This document shows, piece after piece, positions 34,180 through 41,672 of a stretch of 64,000 bases of DNA. A program made the translations under genes and the position numbers. How positions within the stretch are numbered: position 1 is the stretch's first letter; each line of letters begins with the position of its first letter. A model generated the notes under the pieces. The model saw only the letters and a list, made by a program, of their open reading frames with translations. It made no database searches and was not told the origin of the DNA. The DNA lies in NCBI RefSeq assembly GCF_032248695.1, contig NZ_JAVHXC010000003.1:248001-312000 (forward strand), in the 5' to 3' direction. This DNA is from Dietzia sp032248695. Its GTDB lineage: Bacteria; Actinomycetota; Actinomycetes; Mycobacteriales; Mycobacteriaceae.

Positions 34180-35000
34180 CCCGCCGCGGGGACCTGGTGC
34201 CCCCCGACCGCGACGCGGAGGTAGCGGGCTCCGTCGGTGGCGCGACCCTGGAGGCCCGGAATGTCTCGTGGTCCGCCCGTGGCCGGCCGATCGTCACCGA
34301 TGTCAGCCTGGCACCGGCACCCGGATCCGTGGTGGGCGTGCTCGGCCCCAACGGCTCGGGCAAGTCGACACTGTTGAGGCTGATGGCCGGGCTGCTCCAC
34401 ACGACGACCGGCCAGGTACTACTCGAAGGCGAAGACGTCCGGACGCTGTCGCGCAAACAGTTCTCCCGCCGTGTGGCCCTGGTCGAGCAGGAGGTGAGCA
34501 CCGACCAGAACCCCACAGTGCGGGACGTGATCGAGCTCGGCCGGATCCCTCACCGCGCGGCCTGGTCCGGGCCGCGGCCGGGGGACGAGGCGGTCGTGGC
34601 GCGTGCCGCCTCCACGGCGGGGCTCGCCGAGCGCATCCATCAGCGATACCGGACGCTGTCCGGAGGCGAGCGTCAGCGGGTGCAGATCGCCCGGGCGTTG
34701 GCGCAGGAGCCCGAGGTGCTGATCCTGGACGAACCGACCAATCACCTGGACGTCCGGCATCAGCTGGACCTCCTCGCGCTGGTGCGGGGGACGGGCGCCA
34801 CGGTGATCGCAGCGCTGCACGACCTGAATCTCGCGGCAATGTTCTGCGATCGTCTGGTGGTGCTGTCCGGTGGGCGGGTGATCGGCGACGGGTCGCCGGC
34901 GGAGGTCCTCACCCCGGAGCTGATCGACGCCGTGTACGGCGTCCGGGCGGCTGTGACGATTGACGACGGGGGGCTGCACGTGCGGTACATCGCCCGCTGA
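34176..35000 (+). CDS. BtuD/FecE-type ATPase 1
   Basis: 274 residues; ATG overlaps the permease stop (ATGA). Walker A GPNGSGKSTLLR (about 55-66), Q-loop ALVEQEVSTDQNPTVRDVIELG, signature LSGGERQRVQIARALA and Walker B VLILDEPTNHLDVRHQ are all intact. It has a polar N-terminal extension of about 25 residues (RRGDLVPPDRDAEVAGSVGG) not needed for the fold. Completes the first corrinoid-type importer; a strong hairpin follows. Confidence 0.92.
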   Translation: MTRRGDLVPPDRDAEVAGSVGGATLEARNVSWSARGRPIVTDVSLAPAPGSVVGVLGPNGSGKSTLLRLMAGLLHTTTGQVLLEGEDVRTLSRKQFSRRVALVEQEVSTDQNPTVRDVIELGRIPHRAAWSGPRPGDEAVVARAASTAGLAERIHQRYRTLSGGERQRVQIARALAQEPEVLILDEPTNHLDVRHQLDLLALVRGTGATVIAALHDLNLAAMFCDRLVVLSGGRVIGDGSPAEVLTPELIDAVYGVRAAVTIDDGGLHVRYIAR

Positions 35001-35034
35001 TCCCGAGGCGGGAGGCCGGATCTGTGACTCCCCT

Positions 35035-35080
35035 GCAGCGACCGGGCCGGTAGCCCGCGGATCGGAACCCCGGTCGCTGC
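35035..35080 (+). terminator. Terminator of importer operon 1
   Basis: GCAGCGACCGGG (35035-35046) pairs perfectly with CCCGGTCGCTGC (35069-35080). The 22-base loop contains a smaller GC-rich hairpin. It lies 35 bp after the ATPase stop and before the next riboswitch, separating the two importer operons. Confidence 0.6.
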
Positions 35081-35129
35081 GACCGCCAGCCCGGTGCGGG
35101 CACGACTTCCTCTGCGCGACGCGGTATGC

Positions 35130-35310
35130 CTATGCTCACTACGCACTACTGACTTCCGGACGCAGGGGAAGACCGGTGAGAATCCGGCGCTGACCCGCAA
35201 CGGTGTGCCGCCACGCATGCGTGACGGCGAGCCCGATCGCCTGCCCGGAGGCCTGACTCCACCAGTCATCGCCGAGGTCTGCGATCCGGAGTCCTGCCAG
35301 GTGACGTGGC
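35130..35310 (+). promoter_or_regulatory. Cobalamin riboswitch 2
   Basis: GGGGAAGACCGGTGAGAATC followed by CGGCGCTGACCCGCAACGGT (from 35165) is the conserved aptamer core. A GCGAGCCCGATCGCC arm (35227-35241) and a terminal GGAGTCCTGCC (35288-35298) follow in order. Boundaries are approximate because I could not pair P1 unambiguously. It precedes the second importer, 70 bp before its ATG. Confidence 0.88.
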
Positions 35311-35380
35311 GTCGTCGACGCCTGCCGTCCTGCGGGTCCGCCGTGTTCGTCGACCACACGACACGATCCGAGGTCTGATC

Positions 35381-36379
35381 ATGTTCCGTCACCGTCCCGT
35401 CACCACTGCGGCCGCCCTTCTCGTGGCCGGCCTGGCCCTCACCGGCTGCTCCCGCGGGGAGGCGCTCGAGGCCGGCGGCGCCGCCGAGCCGTTCGCCGAG
35501 CCCGTCACCATCACCAACTGCGAGCGCGAGGCCACCTACACCGAGCCGCCCCGACGCATCATCTCGATGAACGACCACGTCACCGAGACCCTCATCCAGA
35601 TGGGCGCGGGCGACCGGATCGTCGGGATGGGCTACGGCGAGCAGAACGACGTGCTGCCGGAGGTCGCCGACCAGTTCCACGCCATCCCCTCCCTGGCCGA
35701 GGAGTACCCCACCTGGGAGCAGATCGTGGACCTCGAGCCCGACCTGGTGGTCGCCGGGATGCGCAGTGCGTTCGACGACAAGGAGGGCCGCAGCCGCGAC
35801 GCCCTCGAGGCCGCGGGCATCAACACGTTCCTGTTCTCCGAGTACTGCGGCGAGGGCTTCCCGGACCTGTCCATGCTCGAGACCGACTTCTCCCAGCTCG
35901 GCCGCGTCCTCGGCGTGGAGGACGGCGCCCGCGGTCTGACGGACCGGATCACCGACGAGATGGAGGACGTCCGCGCGACGCTCGACGCCGCGGGCGTGAC
36001 CGGGCTCCCCACCTTCTTCTACGACAGCGGAGAGGCCGAACCCACGACCATCGGCGGGGTGGGCATCGGCCAGCTCATCGGCGAATACGCGGGCGCGGAC
36101 AACATCTTCTCCGAGGGCGACCGTCCCTACCTCAAGACCACGTGGGAGATCCTCGGCGAGCGCCGCCCGGAGGCGATCGTGGTGCTGGACTACGGAGCCA
36201 CGAGCGCCGAGGACAAGATCGCCTACCTGCGCGCCCAGCCCATCATGGCCACCACCCCGGCGATCCGGGAGGACCGCATCGTGGTGGTCCCGTTGTCCGA
36301 CTTCTTCGAGAGTTCGCGGATGACTACCTCCACCGAGGCGATCGCCCGCGAACTGCACCCGCACGCGTTCGGGCAGTGA
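35381..36379 (+). CDS. Corrinoid-type ABC substrate-binding lipoprotein 2
   Basis: 332 residues; the ATG at 35381 gives the signal MFRHRPVTTAAALLVAGLALTGC, with Cys23 acylated. The mature protein is a BtuF/FhuD-type fold: PPRRIISMNDHVTETLIQMGAGDRIVGMGYGEQ, WEQIVDLEPDLVVAGM, TTWEILGERRPEAIVVLDYG. It is only distantly similar to the first binding protein, and lacks its GCCG motif, so the two importers probably differ in ligand preference (for example complete cobalamin versus cobinamide or another corrinoid). This is inferred from the riboswitch and divergence only. Confidence 0.87.
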   Translation: MFRHRPVTTAAALLVAGLALTGCSRGEALEAGGAAEPFAEPVTITNCEREATYTEPPRRIISMNDHVTETLIQMGAGDRIVGMGYGEQNDVLPEVADQFHAIPSLAEEYPTWEQIVDLEPDLVVAGMRSAFDDKEGRSRDALEAAGINTFLFSEYCGEGFPDLSMLETDFSQLGRVLGVEDGARGLTDRITDEMEDVRATLDAAGVTGLPTFFYDSGEAEPTTIGGVGIGQLIGEYAGADNIFSEGDRPYLKTTWEILGERRPEAIVVLDYGATSAEDKIAYLRAQPIMATTPAIREDRIVVVPLSDFFESSRMTTSTEAIARELHPHAFGQ

Positions 36380-36380
36380 C

Positions 36381-37487
36381 ATGACGTCGGTAGCCGAGAG
36401 GCCCGCCCACGTCGTCGACGGAGCCACCACCAGCACCCTCTCCCCCGCCCCCTCCGGCCGCCGGCCCCTCGCGCTCATCTGCCTGCCGCTCGTGGCCCTG
36501 CTCGCGGTGTCGATCGCGGGGGGCGTCTCGCTGGGCTCGGTGTCCATCCCGATCGGGGACGTGTGGGCGATCGTCGCGCACCGCCTCGTCCCGGGCGCGT
36601 TCGAGCCGTGGTGGACCGATGCCCGCGAGGCGATCGTCCTCGAGTCGCGACTGCCCCGCGCGCTCATGGCGGCGGCCGTGGGCGCCTCCCTGGCCGTCGC
36701 GGGCGGTGTGGCGCAGGCGGTGACCCGCAACCCGCTCGCGGACCCGTACCTGCTCGGGGTCTCCTCGGGCGCGGGCTTCGGCGTCGTCGCCCTCACTGTC
36801 CTCGGGGTGGGCGCCGGGATGTGGGGCGTGTTCACCCTGCCCATGGCCGCGTTCGTCGGCGCGTTGCTCCCCCTGGCCGGAGTGGTGCTGGTGGCCCGCC
36901 GCGCCCACGACACCACCGCCATCGTGCTGGTGGGGGCGGCCATGACGATGGTCTTCGGCGCGCTCAACACCTTCACGCTGCTGGTGTTGGGCGACGACCA
37001 CCAACTTGGCACGGTCATGCGGTGGCTCGCCGGCGGGTTCGGCGACGCCGGATGGACGATGGTCTGGGCGCCGATCGCGATCCTCGCCGTCGCCGGCACG
37101 GTGGTGATGCTGTGCAGCCGCCACCTGGACCTGCTCCTCACCGGCGACGACGGCGCCACCGCCATGGGCGTCAACGTGCCGCGGTTCCGGATCCTCATGC
37201 TGCTGCTCGTCTCGCTGCTCACCGCGGGAGCCGTGGCGGTGTCGGGGACCATCGGGTTCATCGGCCTGCTCATCCCGCACCTCGCGGGTTTCCTCACCGG
37301 CCGCACGTCCGCGCGCCTGCTGCCCACCGCGGCCCTGCTCGGCGCCCTCGCCCTGGTCCTGGCCGACATCACCGCCCGGTCGGTGAGTGAGGGCACCGAG
37401 CTGCCGGTCGGCGTCATCACGGGCGTCGTGGGCGGGCCGGTGTTCCTGGCGATGCTGTGGCGGCGCTACGGGAAGGCGTCGATATGA
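36381..37487 (+). CDS. FecCD/BtuC-type permease 2
   Basis: 368 residues with about ten helices and the signature SRLPRALMAAAVGASLAVAGGVAQAVTRNPLADPYLLGVSSGAGFG. The ATPase-contact loop is SGTIGFIGLLIPHLAGFLTGR. The ATG is one base after the binding-protein stop, giving a tight operon. Paralogous to the first permease. Confidence 0.92.
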   Translation: MTSVAERPAHVVDGATTSTLSPAPSGRRPLALICLPLVALLAVSIAGGVSLGSVSIPIGDVWAIVAHRLVPGAFEPWWTDAREAIVLESRLPRALMAAAVGASLAVAGGVAQAVTRNPLADPYLLGVSSGAGFGVVALTVLGVGAGMWGVFTLPMAAFVGALLPLAGVVLVARRAHDTTAIVLVGAAMTMVFGALNTFTLLVLGDDHQLGTVMRWLAGGFGDAGWTMVWAPIAILAVAGTVVMLCSRHLDLLLTGDDGATAMGVNVPRFRILMLLLVSLLTAGAVAVSGTIGFIGLLIPHLAGFLTGRTSARLLPTAALLGALALVLADITARSVSEGTELPVGVITGVVGGPVFLAMLWRRYGKASI

Positions 37488-38266
37488 CCACCCTCAGCGC
37501 GAACGGTGTGTCCGCCCGCCTGGGCGGCCGGCAGATCCTCGACGGCGTCGACCTCACCGTCAGTCCCGGCCTGGTCACGGCCCTGGTCGGGCCGAACGGC
37601 AGCGGCAAGACCACCCTGCTGCGGACCTGCTACCGGGCGCTGCCGGTGTCGGCGGGGATGGTGACGGTGGACGGCGCGGACATCGCCTCGCTGCGACGCC
37701 GCACGCTCGCCCGCGCGGTGGGCGCCAGCACGCAGGAGCCGGTCTCGCTCGGCGGAATCACGGTCCGCGAGTCGGTGCGCCTGGGCCGGACGGTCACCCG
37801 CGGGCCGTTCGAACCGCTCGGCGCCGACGACGCCGCGGTTGTCGAGACGGTCCTGGCGCGGGTCGGGCTGACCGGGCTGGCCGACCGGGACGTGCTCGCC
37901 CTGTCCGGCGGGGAGCGGCAGCGGGTGTCGATCGCGCGCACGCTCGCCCAGCAGCCCGACGTCCTCCTGCTGGACGAGCCCACCAACCACCTCGACCTCC
38001 ACCAGCAGCTGTCGGTCCTGGCGCTGCTGCGCGAGCTCGCGGCCGGTGGCCTGGCGGTGCTGCTCACGATTCACGACCTGCGCATGGCCGTCGAGTACTG
38101 CGATGCCGTCGCGGTCCTGCACCGCGGGCGCCTCGTGGCGACGGGCGCGCCGGAGGAGGTCATGGACGCGGCCGTGCTGCGGGAGGTGTTCGGCGTGCGC
38201 GGGGAGGTGCGGGCGGGGCCGGACGGTCGCCGCACGCTCGACGTGGCGGGGCTCGCCGATGCGTGA
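37484..38266 (+). CDS. BtuD/FecE-type ATPase 2
   Basis: 260 residues, starting in an ATGA overlap with the permease. Walker A GPNGSGKTTLLRTCYR (about 36-51), Q-loop ASTQEPVSLGGITVRESVRLG, signature LSGGERQRVSIARTLA and Walker B VLLLDEPTNHLDLHQQ. The stop overlaps the start of the FhuF-like gene by eight bases, so that gene is part of the same translation unit. Confidence 0.92.
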   Translation: MTTLSANGVSARLGGRQILDGVDLTVSPGLVTALVGPNGSGKTTLLRTCYRALPVSAGMVTVDGADIASLRRRTLARAVGASTQEPVSLGGITVRESVRLGRTVTRGPFEPLGADDAAVVETVLARVGLTGLADRDVLALSGGERQRVSIARTLAQQPDVLLLDEPTNHLDLHQQLSVLALLRELAAGGLAVLLTIHDLRMAVEYCDAVAVLHRGRLVATGAPEEVMDAAVLREVFGVRGEVRAGPDGRRTLDVAGLADA

Positions 38267-39023
38267 CGAGGCGGTGCGTGAGGCCCCGATGGGTGACGAC
38301 GGCGAGCTCGGCGCCCCCGGGGCGGTGGCAGCCGCATACGCCGACGCCTCGGGCCTTCTCGGCGACTTCGTCCGCACCATCGAGCACGCCTCTCCCGTCC
38401 TGCCCGGGGAGGTGCTGACGGACCCGCGCTGGCTGGCCCGGCGGGTGGAGGACACGGGCCGGCGCTGGTCGCATGATGACCCACGCGTGAACGGGACCCT
38501 CTGGTGGTATTCGGCCAGCTCGACGCTGGTCGCGGCGCCGCTGGCGATGCTCCTCGCCAGCGGCCGCGCACCCGATCCCCGGCCCGCGCGGCTGGTCGTC
38601 TCGCTGCAACCGAACGGTTATCTCCGGTCGGCGCGGTCTGATCGGCTCCTGCCGTCGGTCGCGGCGTTCGCCGACGCGCTCGTGGAGGCGCACGGCGAGG
38701 TGATCGCCGCCCTCGCGGAGGTCTCGGGGGCCGCGCCCCGGGCGTTGTGGGCGATCGCCTCGGACTCCGTCGCCAACCGCGCGCTCGAGGCGGGCCGCGC
38801 GGCGGGCGACGAGGACGGCGGCGTCGCGCTCGCCCGCGCCGTATGCCTCCCTCCGCTACTGCCGGCCCGATTCGTCGACGTGGAGGGCCCGGAGCGGACA
38901 CGGCGGTTCGTCCGCCGCGGCTCGTGCTGCCTCATCTACGTGGCGACCGACGGTGGCAAGTGTGCGAGTTGCCCGCGCCGTTCCCCGGACGACCGCCGGG
39001 CCGAGCTCGCCCGGCGGGCGTAG
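38259..39023 (+). CDS. FhuF-like [2Fe-2S] protein in a cobalamin-riboswitch operon
   Basis: 254 residues. The C-terminus has CCLIYVATDGGKCASC, the CC-x10-C-x2-C [2Fe-2S] motif of FhuF-type ferric-siderophore reductases; the rest matches the helical FhuF domain (GTLWWYSASSTLVAAPLAMLLASG; LVVSLQPNGYLRSARSDRLL). FhuF releases iron from siderophores by reduction in the cytosol. Here the gene overlaps the ATPase of a cobalamin-riboswitch-controlled importer, so the likely job is reduction of the imported corrinoid (Co(III) to a lower state) or release of an upper ligand. That role is inference; a siderophore role is the alternative. The start ATG at 38259 is inside the ATPase gene. Confidence 0.75.
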   Translation: MRDEAVREAPMGDDGELGAPGAVAAAYADASGLLGDFVRTIEHASPVLPGEVLTDPRWLARRVEDTGRRWSHDDPRVNGTLWWYSASSTLVAAPLAMLLASGRAPDPRPARLVVSLQPNGYLRSARSDRLLPSVAAFADALVEAHGEVIAALAEVSGAAPRALWAIASDSVANRALEAGRAAGDEDGGVALARAVCLPPLLPARFVDVEGPERTRRFVRRGSCCLIYVATDGGKCASCPRRSPDDRRAELARRA

Positions 39024-39154
39024 CTCCTCGAGCGACGAAGGAAACCTCACCGGAATCGATACAGGAAGCACCCCAACGAGAGTCGCAGGATTGTTACGGT
39101 GCGCGCCGTCGGCACCCGTGGCGTCACGGGTGGTATCACTACGTCCGGAGCTTC

Positions 39155-39670
39155 ATGATTCTCTCCACTTCTCACTCCGTTCTTCGGTCCGTCGTTGCCC
39201 TGGGCACGGCGATGTCACTCGTCTTCGCCGGCTCCGCCGCGGCCGCGGCGCCGTCCGGTTCGGCGAGCGGTCAGTCTTCTTCAGGCCAGGCCGTGGAAGA
39301 GCAGGCCCCGGCGCCGACCGCGGCTCAGCTGGACTTCCTCTCGGACCAGCTCGGGCCTGCGGCCGGGGAGATCGAGCGCGCCCAACAGGGGGACGCCTCT
39401 GAGGGGGAGGTCCGGTCGGTCGCGCTACCGATCGCCGCGGCCGCAGTCGCCGCGGCGGCATGGTGCGCCAGCGGCGCGCTGGGGAGCGTGCCGACCTCCG
39501 TGCTCGACGACCTCACGAACGGTGGGGCAGGCACCGACTATGCGCGCAACGCGATCATCGGGTGCCTTGCCGGTAACGTCGGTTCGTGGGCGTGGAAGGT
39601 GCTGCCCGGATGGGCTAAGGAGAAGGCGGTCGCCGCTGTCGCCGCCTTCATCATCAAGTACGTCCGCTGA
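39155..39670 (+). CDS. Secreted small protein, bacteriocin-like precursor candidate
   Basis: 171 residues from the ATG at 39155. It has a clear Sec signal (MILSTSHSVLRSVVALGTAM then SLVFAGSAAAAAPSG), a Ser/Gly/Gln/Pro-rich acidic propeptide (about 37-90), then a hydrophobic C-terminal part from about residue 93 (ALPIAAAAVAAAAWCASGAL, NAIIGCLAGNVGSWAWKVLP). It ends basic: GWAKEKAVAAVAAFIIKYVR. Two Cys (WCASG and IIGCL) could form a disulfide in a mature peptide of 60-80 residues. This pre-pro layout recalls secreted antimicrobial peptides of the SdpC or circular-bacteriocin kind, but I recognise no family. A small membrane protein follows 16 bp later. Confidence 0.55.
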   Translation: MILSTSHSVLRSVVALGTAMSLVFAGSAAAAAPSGSASGQSSSGQAVEEQAPAPTAAQLDFLSDQLGPAAGEIERAQQGDASEGEVRSVALPIAAAAVAAAAWCASGALGSVPTSVLDDLTNGGAGTDYARNAIIGCLAGNVGSWAWKVLPGWAKEKAVAAVAAFIIKYVR

Positions 39671-39686
39671 GTCGAGGGAGGTACCG

Positions 39687-40034
39687 GTGGCCACCACCGT
39701 GTTGGCCGGGTTATTTCTGCTCGGCGCGATAGCGTCGGCTCTGGCGGCCTACACCGGCTTCAAGGGGTGGGTGACCGATCCCCGGCGCGGCTACCGTGTT
39801 CCCGACCGGGTTCGGCGGGATCCCGACGCGTCCCGCCGCGCCAACTCATTAGTGGCCACCTGGTGTCTCCTCGCCGCAGGCCTGGCTCTGGCTCCCGCTG
39901 TCGCGGTGGTTCCGCTGCTCGCCTCGGACTTCCGACTCGAGGTCTCCACCGGCTTCCTCGCCGCGACGGCCGCCTACGGGCTGATCGTGGCGACCATCGC
40001 CCGGTACCCGTTCGAGCGGATCAAGCGGTTGTGA
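39687..40034 (+). CDS. Small three-helix membrane protein, immunity candidate
   Basis: 115 residues from GTG 39687, with AGGGAGG five bases upstream. Three helices: TTVLAGLFLLGAIASALAAY, LVATWCLLAAGLALAPAVAVVPLL and STGFLAATAAYGLIVATIARY. Between the first two lies GWVTDPRRGYRVPDRVRRDP then DASRRANSL, which loosely resembles the R-x-P...D/E-A-x-R-x-A-N loop of SdpI-type immunity proteins. It sits 16 bp after the secreted hydrophobic protein and ends at a strong terminator, so the two form a closed two-gene unit. An immunity role is inferred from this layout; no family match is certain. Confidence 0.55.
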   Translation: MATTVLAGLFLLGAIASALAAYTGFKGWVTDPRRGYRVPDRVRRDPDASRRANSLVATWCLLAAGLALAPAVAVVPLLASDFRLEVSTGFLAATAAYGLIVATIARYPFERIKRL

Positions 40035-40046
40035 CCACTCGACGGG

Positions 40047-40089
40047 GCCGGGTCGGTCGCCCGGTACCACCCCGGGCGACCGACCCGGC
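40047..40089. terminator. Strong bidirectional terminator
   Basis: An 18-base perfect stem: 40047-40064 pairs with 40072-40089 around the seven-base loop TACCACC. It fills the gap between the small membrane protein and the convergent cobA stop. TGTGACCACTCG immediately before it (40030-40041) matches the box repeated inside cobN. Confidence 0.85.
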
Positions 40090-40875
40090 TCAACAGTTGG
40101 CCAGTCCGGGCACCAGCTCTCCCGCCAGCCCCGCGACCGCGCCGATCACGGTGATCGCCGGCGGTGCCACCCCGGCCTCGGCGGCCTGCTCCGCGATGCT
40201 CGCCAGCGTCCCGCGCAGGACCCGCTGCGCCGGGGTCGAGCCGTTCTCGATCATCACCGCTGGAGTGTCCGCGGCCATTCCCTGCTCGAGCAGTTCCGCG
40301 GTGATCGCGGGAAGCGTGGTGACCGCCATGAGCAGCACCAGGGTGGTGCCGGAGCGGGCCAGCGCCGCATAGTCGAGCGTGGACTGCGGGTGCCCGGGCG
40401 GCACGTGCCCGGAGATCACGGACACCCCTTGAGAAAGCCCGCGGTGGGTGGCGGGCACCCCGGCCAGGGCGGGAACCGAGAACGCCGAGGTCACACCGGG
40501 GATCACGGTGACGGGCACCCCTGCGGCCGTGCACGCGAGGTACTCCTCAGCGCCGCGGCCGAACAGGAAGCTGTCCCCACCCTTGAGCCGCGCGACGGTC
40601 CGGCCACGGCGGGCCTGCTCGACGAGGATCCGGTTGATCTCCTCCTGCGGCGTCGCGGGGCCGAACGGCACCTTGCCCACATCGATCACCTCGATGCCCG
40701 GGTCGAGCTCGTCGAGGATCGCCACCGGGCCCAGCCGGTCGGTCACCACCACGTCGGCGGTGCGCACGGCCTCGAGCCCGGCCACGGTCATCAGCCCCGG
40801 ATCGCCGGGTCCGCCGCCGACCAGCACCACGCGGCCAGCACATTCTGAACCAGCGCTCTCGTTCCCACCCGTCAT
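40090..40875 (-). CDS. cobA: Uroporphyrinogen-III C-methyltransferase
   Basis: CobA adds two methyl groups from S-adenosylmethionine to uroporphyrinogen III, giving precorrin-2, the first step towards the corrin. 261 residues with the family motifs VGGGPGDPGLMTVAGLEAV (about 18-36), ARLKGGDSFLFGRGAEE (about 95-111) and VIPGVTSAFSVPALAGVPATHRG. No CysG dehydrogenase/chelatase or HemD domain is fused. The ATG at 40875 overlaps the cobF stop (ATGA). Last gene of cobN-cobF-cobA; expected to follow the cobN riboswitch. Confidence 0.94.
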   Translation of the reverse strand: MTGGNESAGSECAGRVVLVGGGPGDPGLMTVAGLEAVRTADVVVTDRLGPVAILDELDPGIEVIDVGKVPFGPATPQEEINRILVEQARRGRTVARLKGGDSFLFGRGAEEYLACTAAGVPVTVIPGVTSAFSVPALAGVPATHRGLSQGVSVISGHVPPGHPQSTLDYAALARSGTTLVLLMAVTTLPAITAELLEQGMAADTPAVMIENGSTPAQRVLRGTLASIAEQAAEAGVAPPAITVIGAVAGLAGELVPGLANC

Positions 40876-41672
40876 CGGGCCGTCGTCCCTTCATCTCGTC
40901 GCAGCAGATACACGTCCATCACCCATCCGTGCTCGGCGCGCAGCCGCTCGCGCGCCTGCCGCACCTCCTCGAGCACGTCGCCCACGCGGCCGGCGAGGAG
41001 CGTCTCGCCGGCGTCGCCGAGGTTGCCGCCCCACCAGATCCGCCAGTCGGACAGCTCCTCGGGTGGGGGCTCGGCGTTGAGCATCACCACCACGTTGTCG
41101 GCACCGGCGGCCACGACCTCGCGCAGTCGTCGACCGGTGGTCACGGTGACGGTGCCGCCGATCTCGTGCAGAACCAGTCGGTGTCGCGCGGCCAGGACCT
41201 GCAGGGCGGAGATCCCGGGCAGCACCTCCACCTCCAGTTCCAGCGCTCCGCGGTCGGCGATCCGGTCGAGGATCCGCAGCGTCGAGTCGTAGAACGCCGG
41301 GTCGCCCCACACGGGGATCGCCACGTCGCCGGGCCGCGCCGCGATCGCGCGTTCCCAGGCCAGCGAGCGCGCCTCGTGCCAGTCCAGGACCACGCCGCGG
41401 TAGTCGAGCGGGGTCGAGGTCGACGACGACGAACGGTCCCTCTCCGGATCGGGCACACCCACCAACTCGACCCCCGGGGCGTGCCGGGCGAGCAGCCGCG
41501 CGCGGAGGTCGACCAACGGGTCGGCCGGGCCCTTCACGGCGGCCAGTGCGTAGTCGCTGGCGCGCAGGGCCTCGGCGGCCTCGACGGTGATCTGGTCGAG
41601 GCCGCCGGAGCCGATGCCCACCACGCGCACGCGCCGCCGCGGGGCGCCCGCCGAATGGGGTTCAGTTGCCAT
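40872..41672 (-). CDS. cobF: Precorrin-6A synthase (deacetylating)
   Basis: CobF methylates C1 of precorrin-5 and releases acetate in the aerobic pathway; it is found only in oxygen-dependent B12 makers. 266 residues from ATG 41672, with AAGAG seven bases upstream; a GTG at 41690 is possible. It has VRVVGIGSGGLDQITVEAAEAL (about 15-36), PVWGDPAFYDSTLRILDRI and VEVLPGISALQVLAARH, the methyltransferase-fold motifs in the CobF order, plus DWRIWWGGNLGDAGE. It overlaps the cobN stop by 11 bp and cobA by four. Confidence 0.93.
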   Translation of the reverse strand: MATEPHSAGAPRRRVRVVGIGSGGLDQITVEAAEALRASDYALAAVKGPADPLVDLRARLLARHAPGVELVGVPDPERDRSSSSTSTPLDYRGVVLDWHEARSLAWERAIAARPGDVAIPVWGDPAFYDSTLRILDRIADRGALELEVEVLPGISALQVLAARHRLVLHEIGGTVTVTTGRRLREVVAAGADNVVVMLNAEPPPEELSDWRIWWGGNLGDAGETLLAGRVGDVLEEVRQARERLRAEHGWVMDVYLLRRDEGTTAR

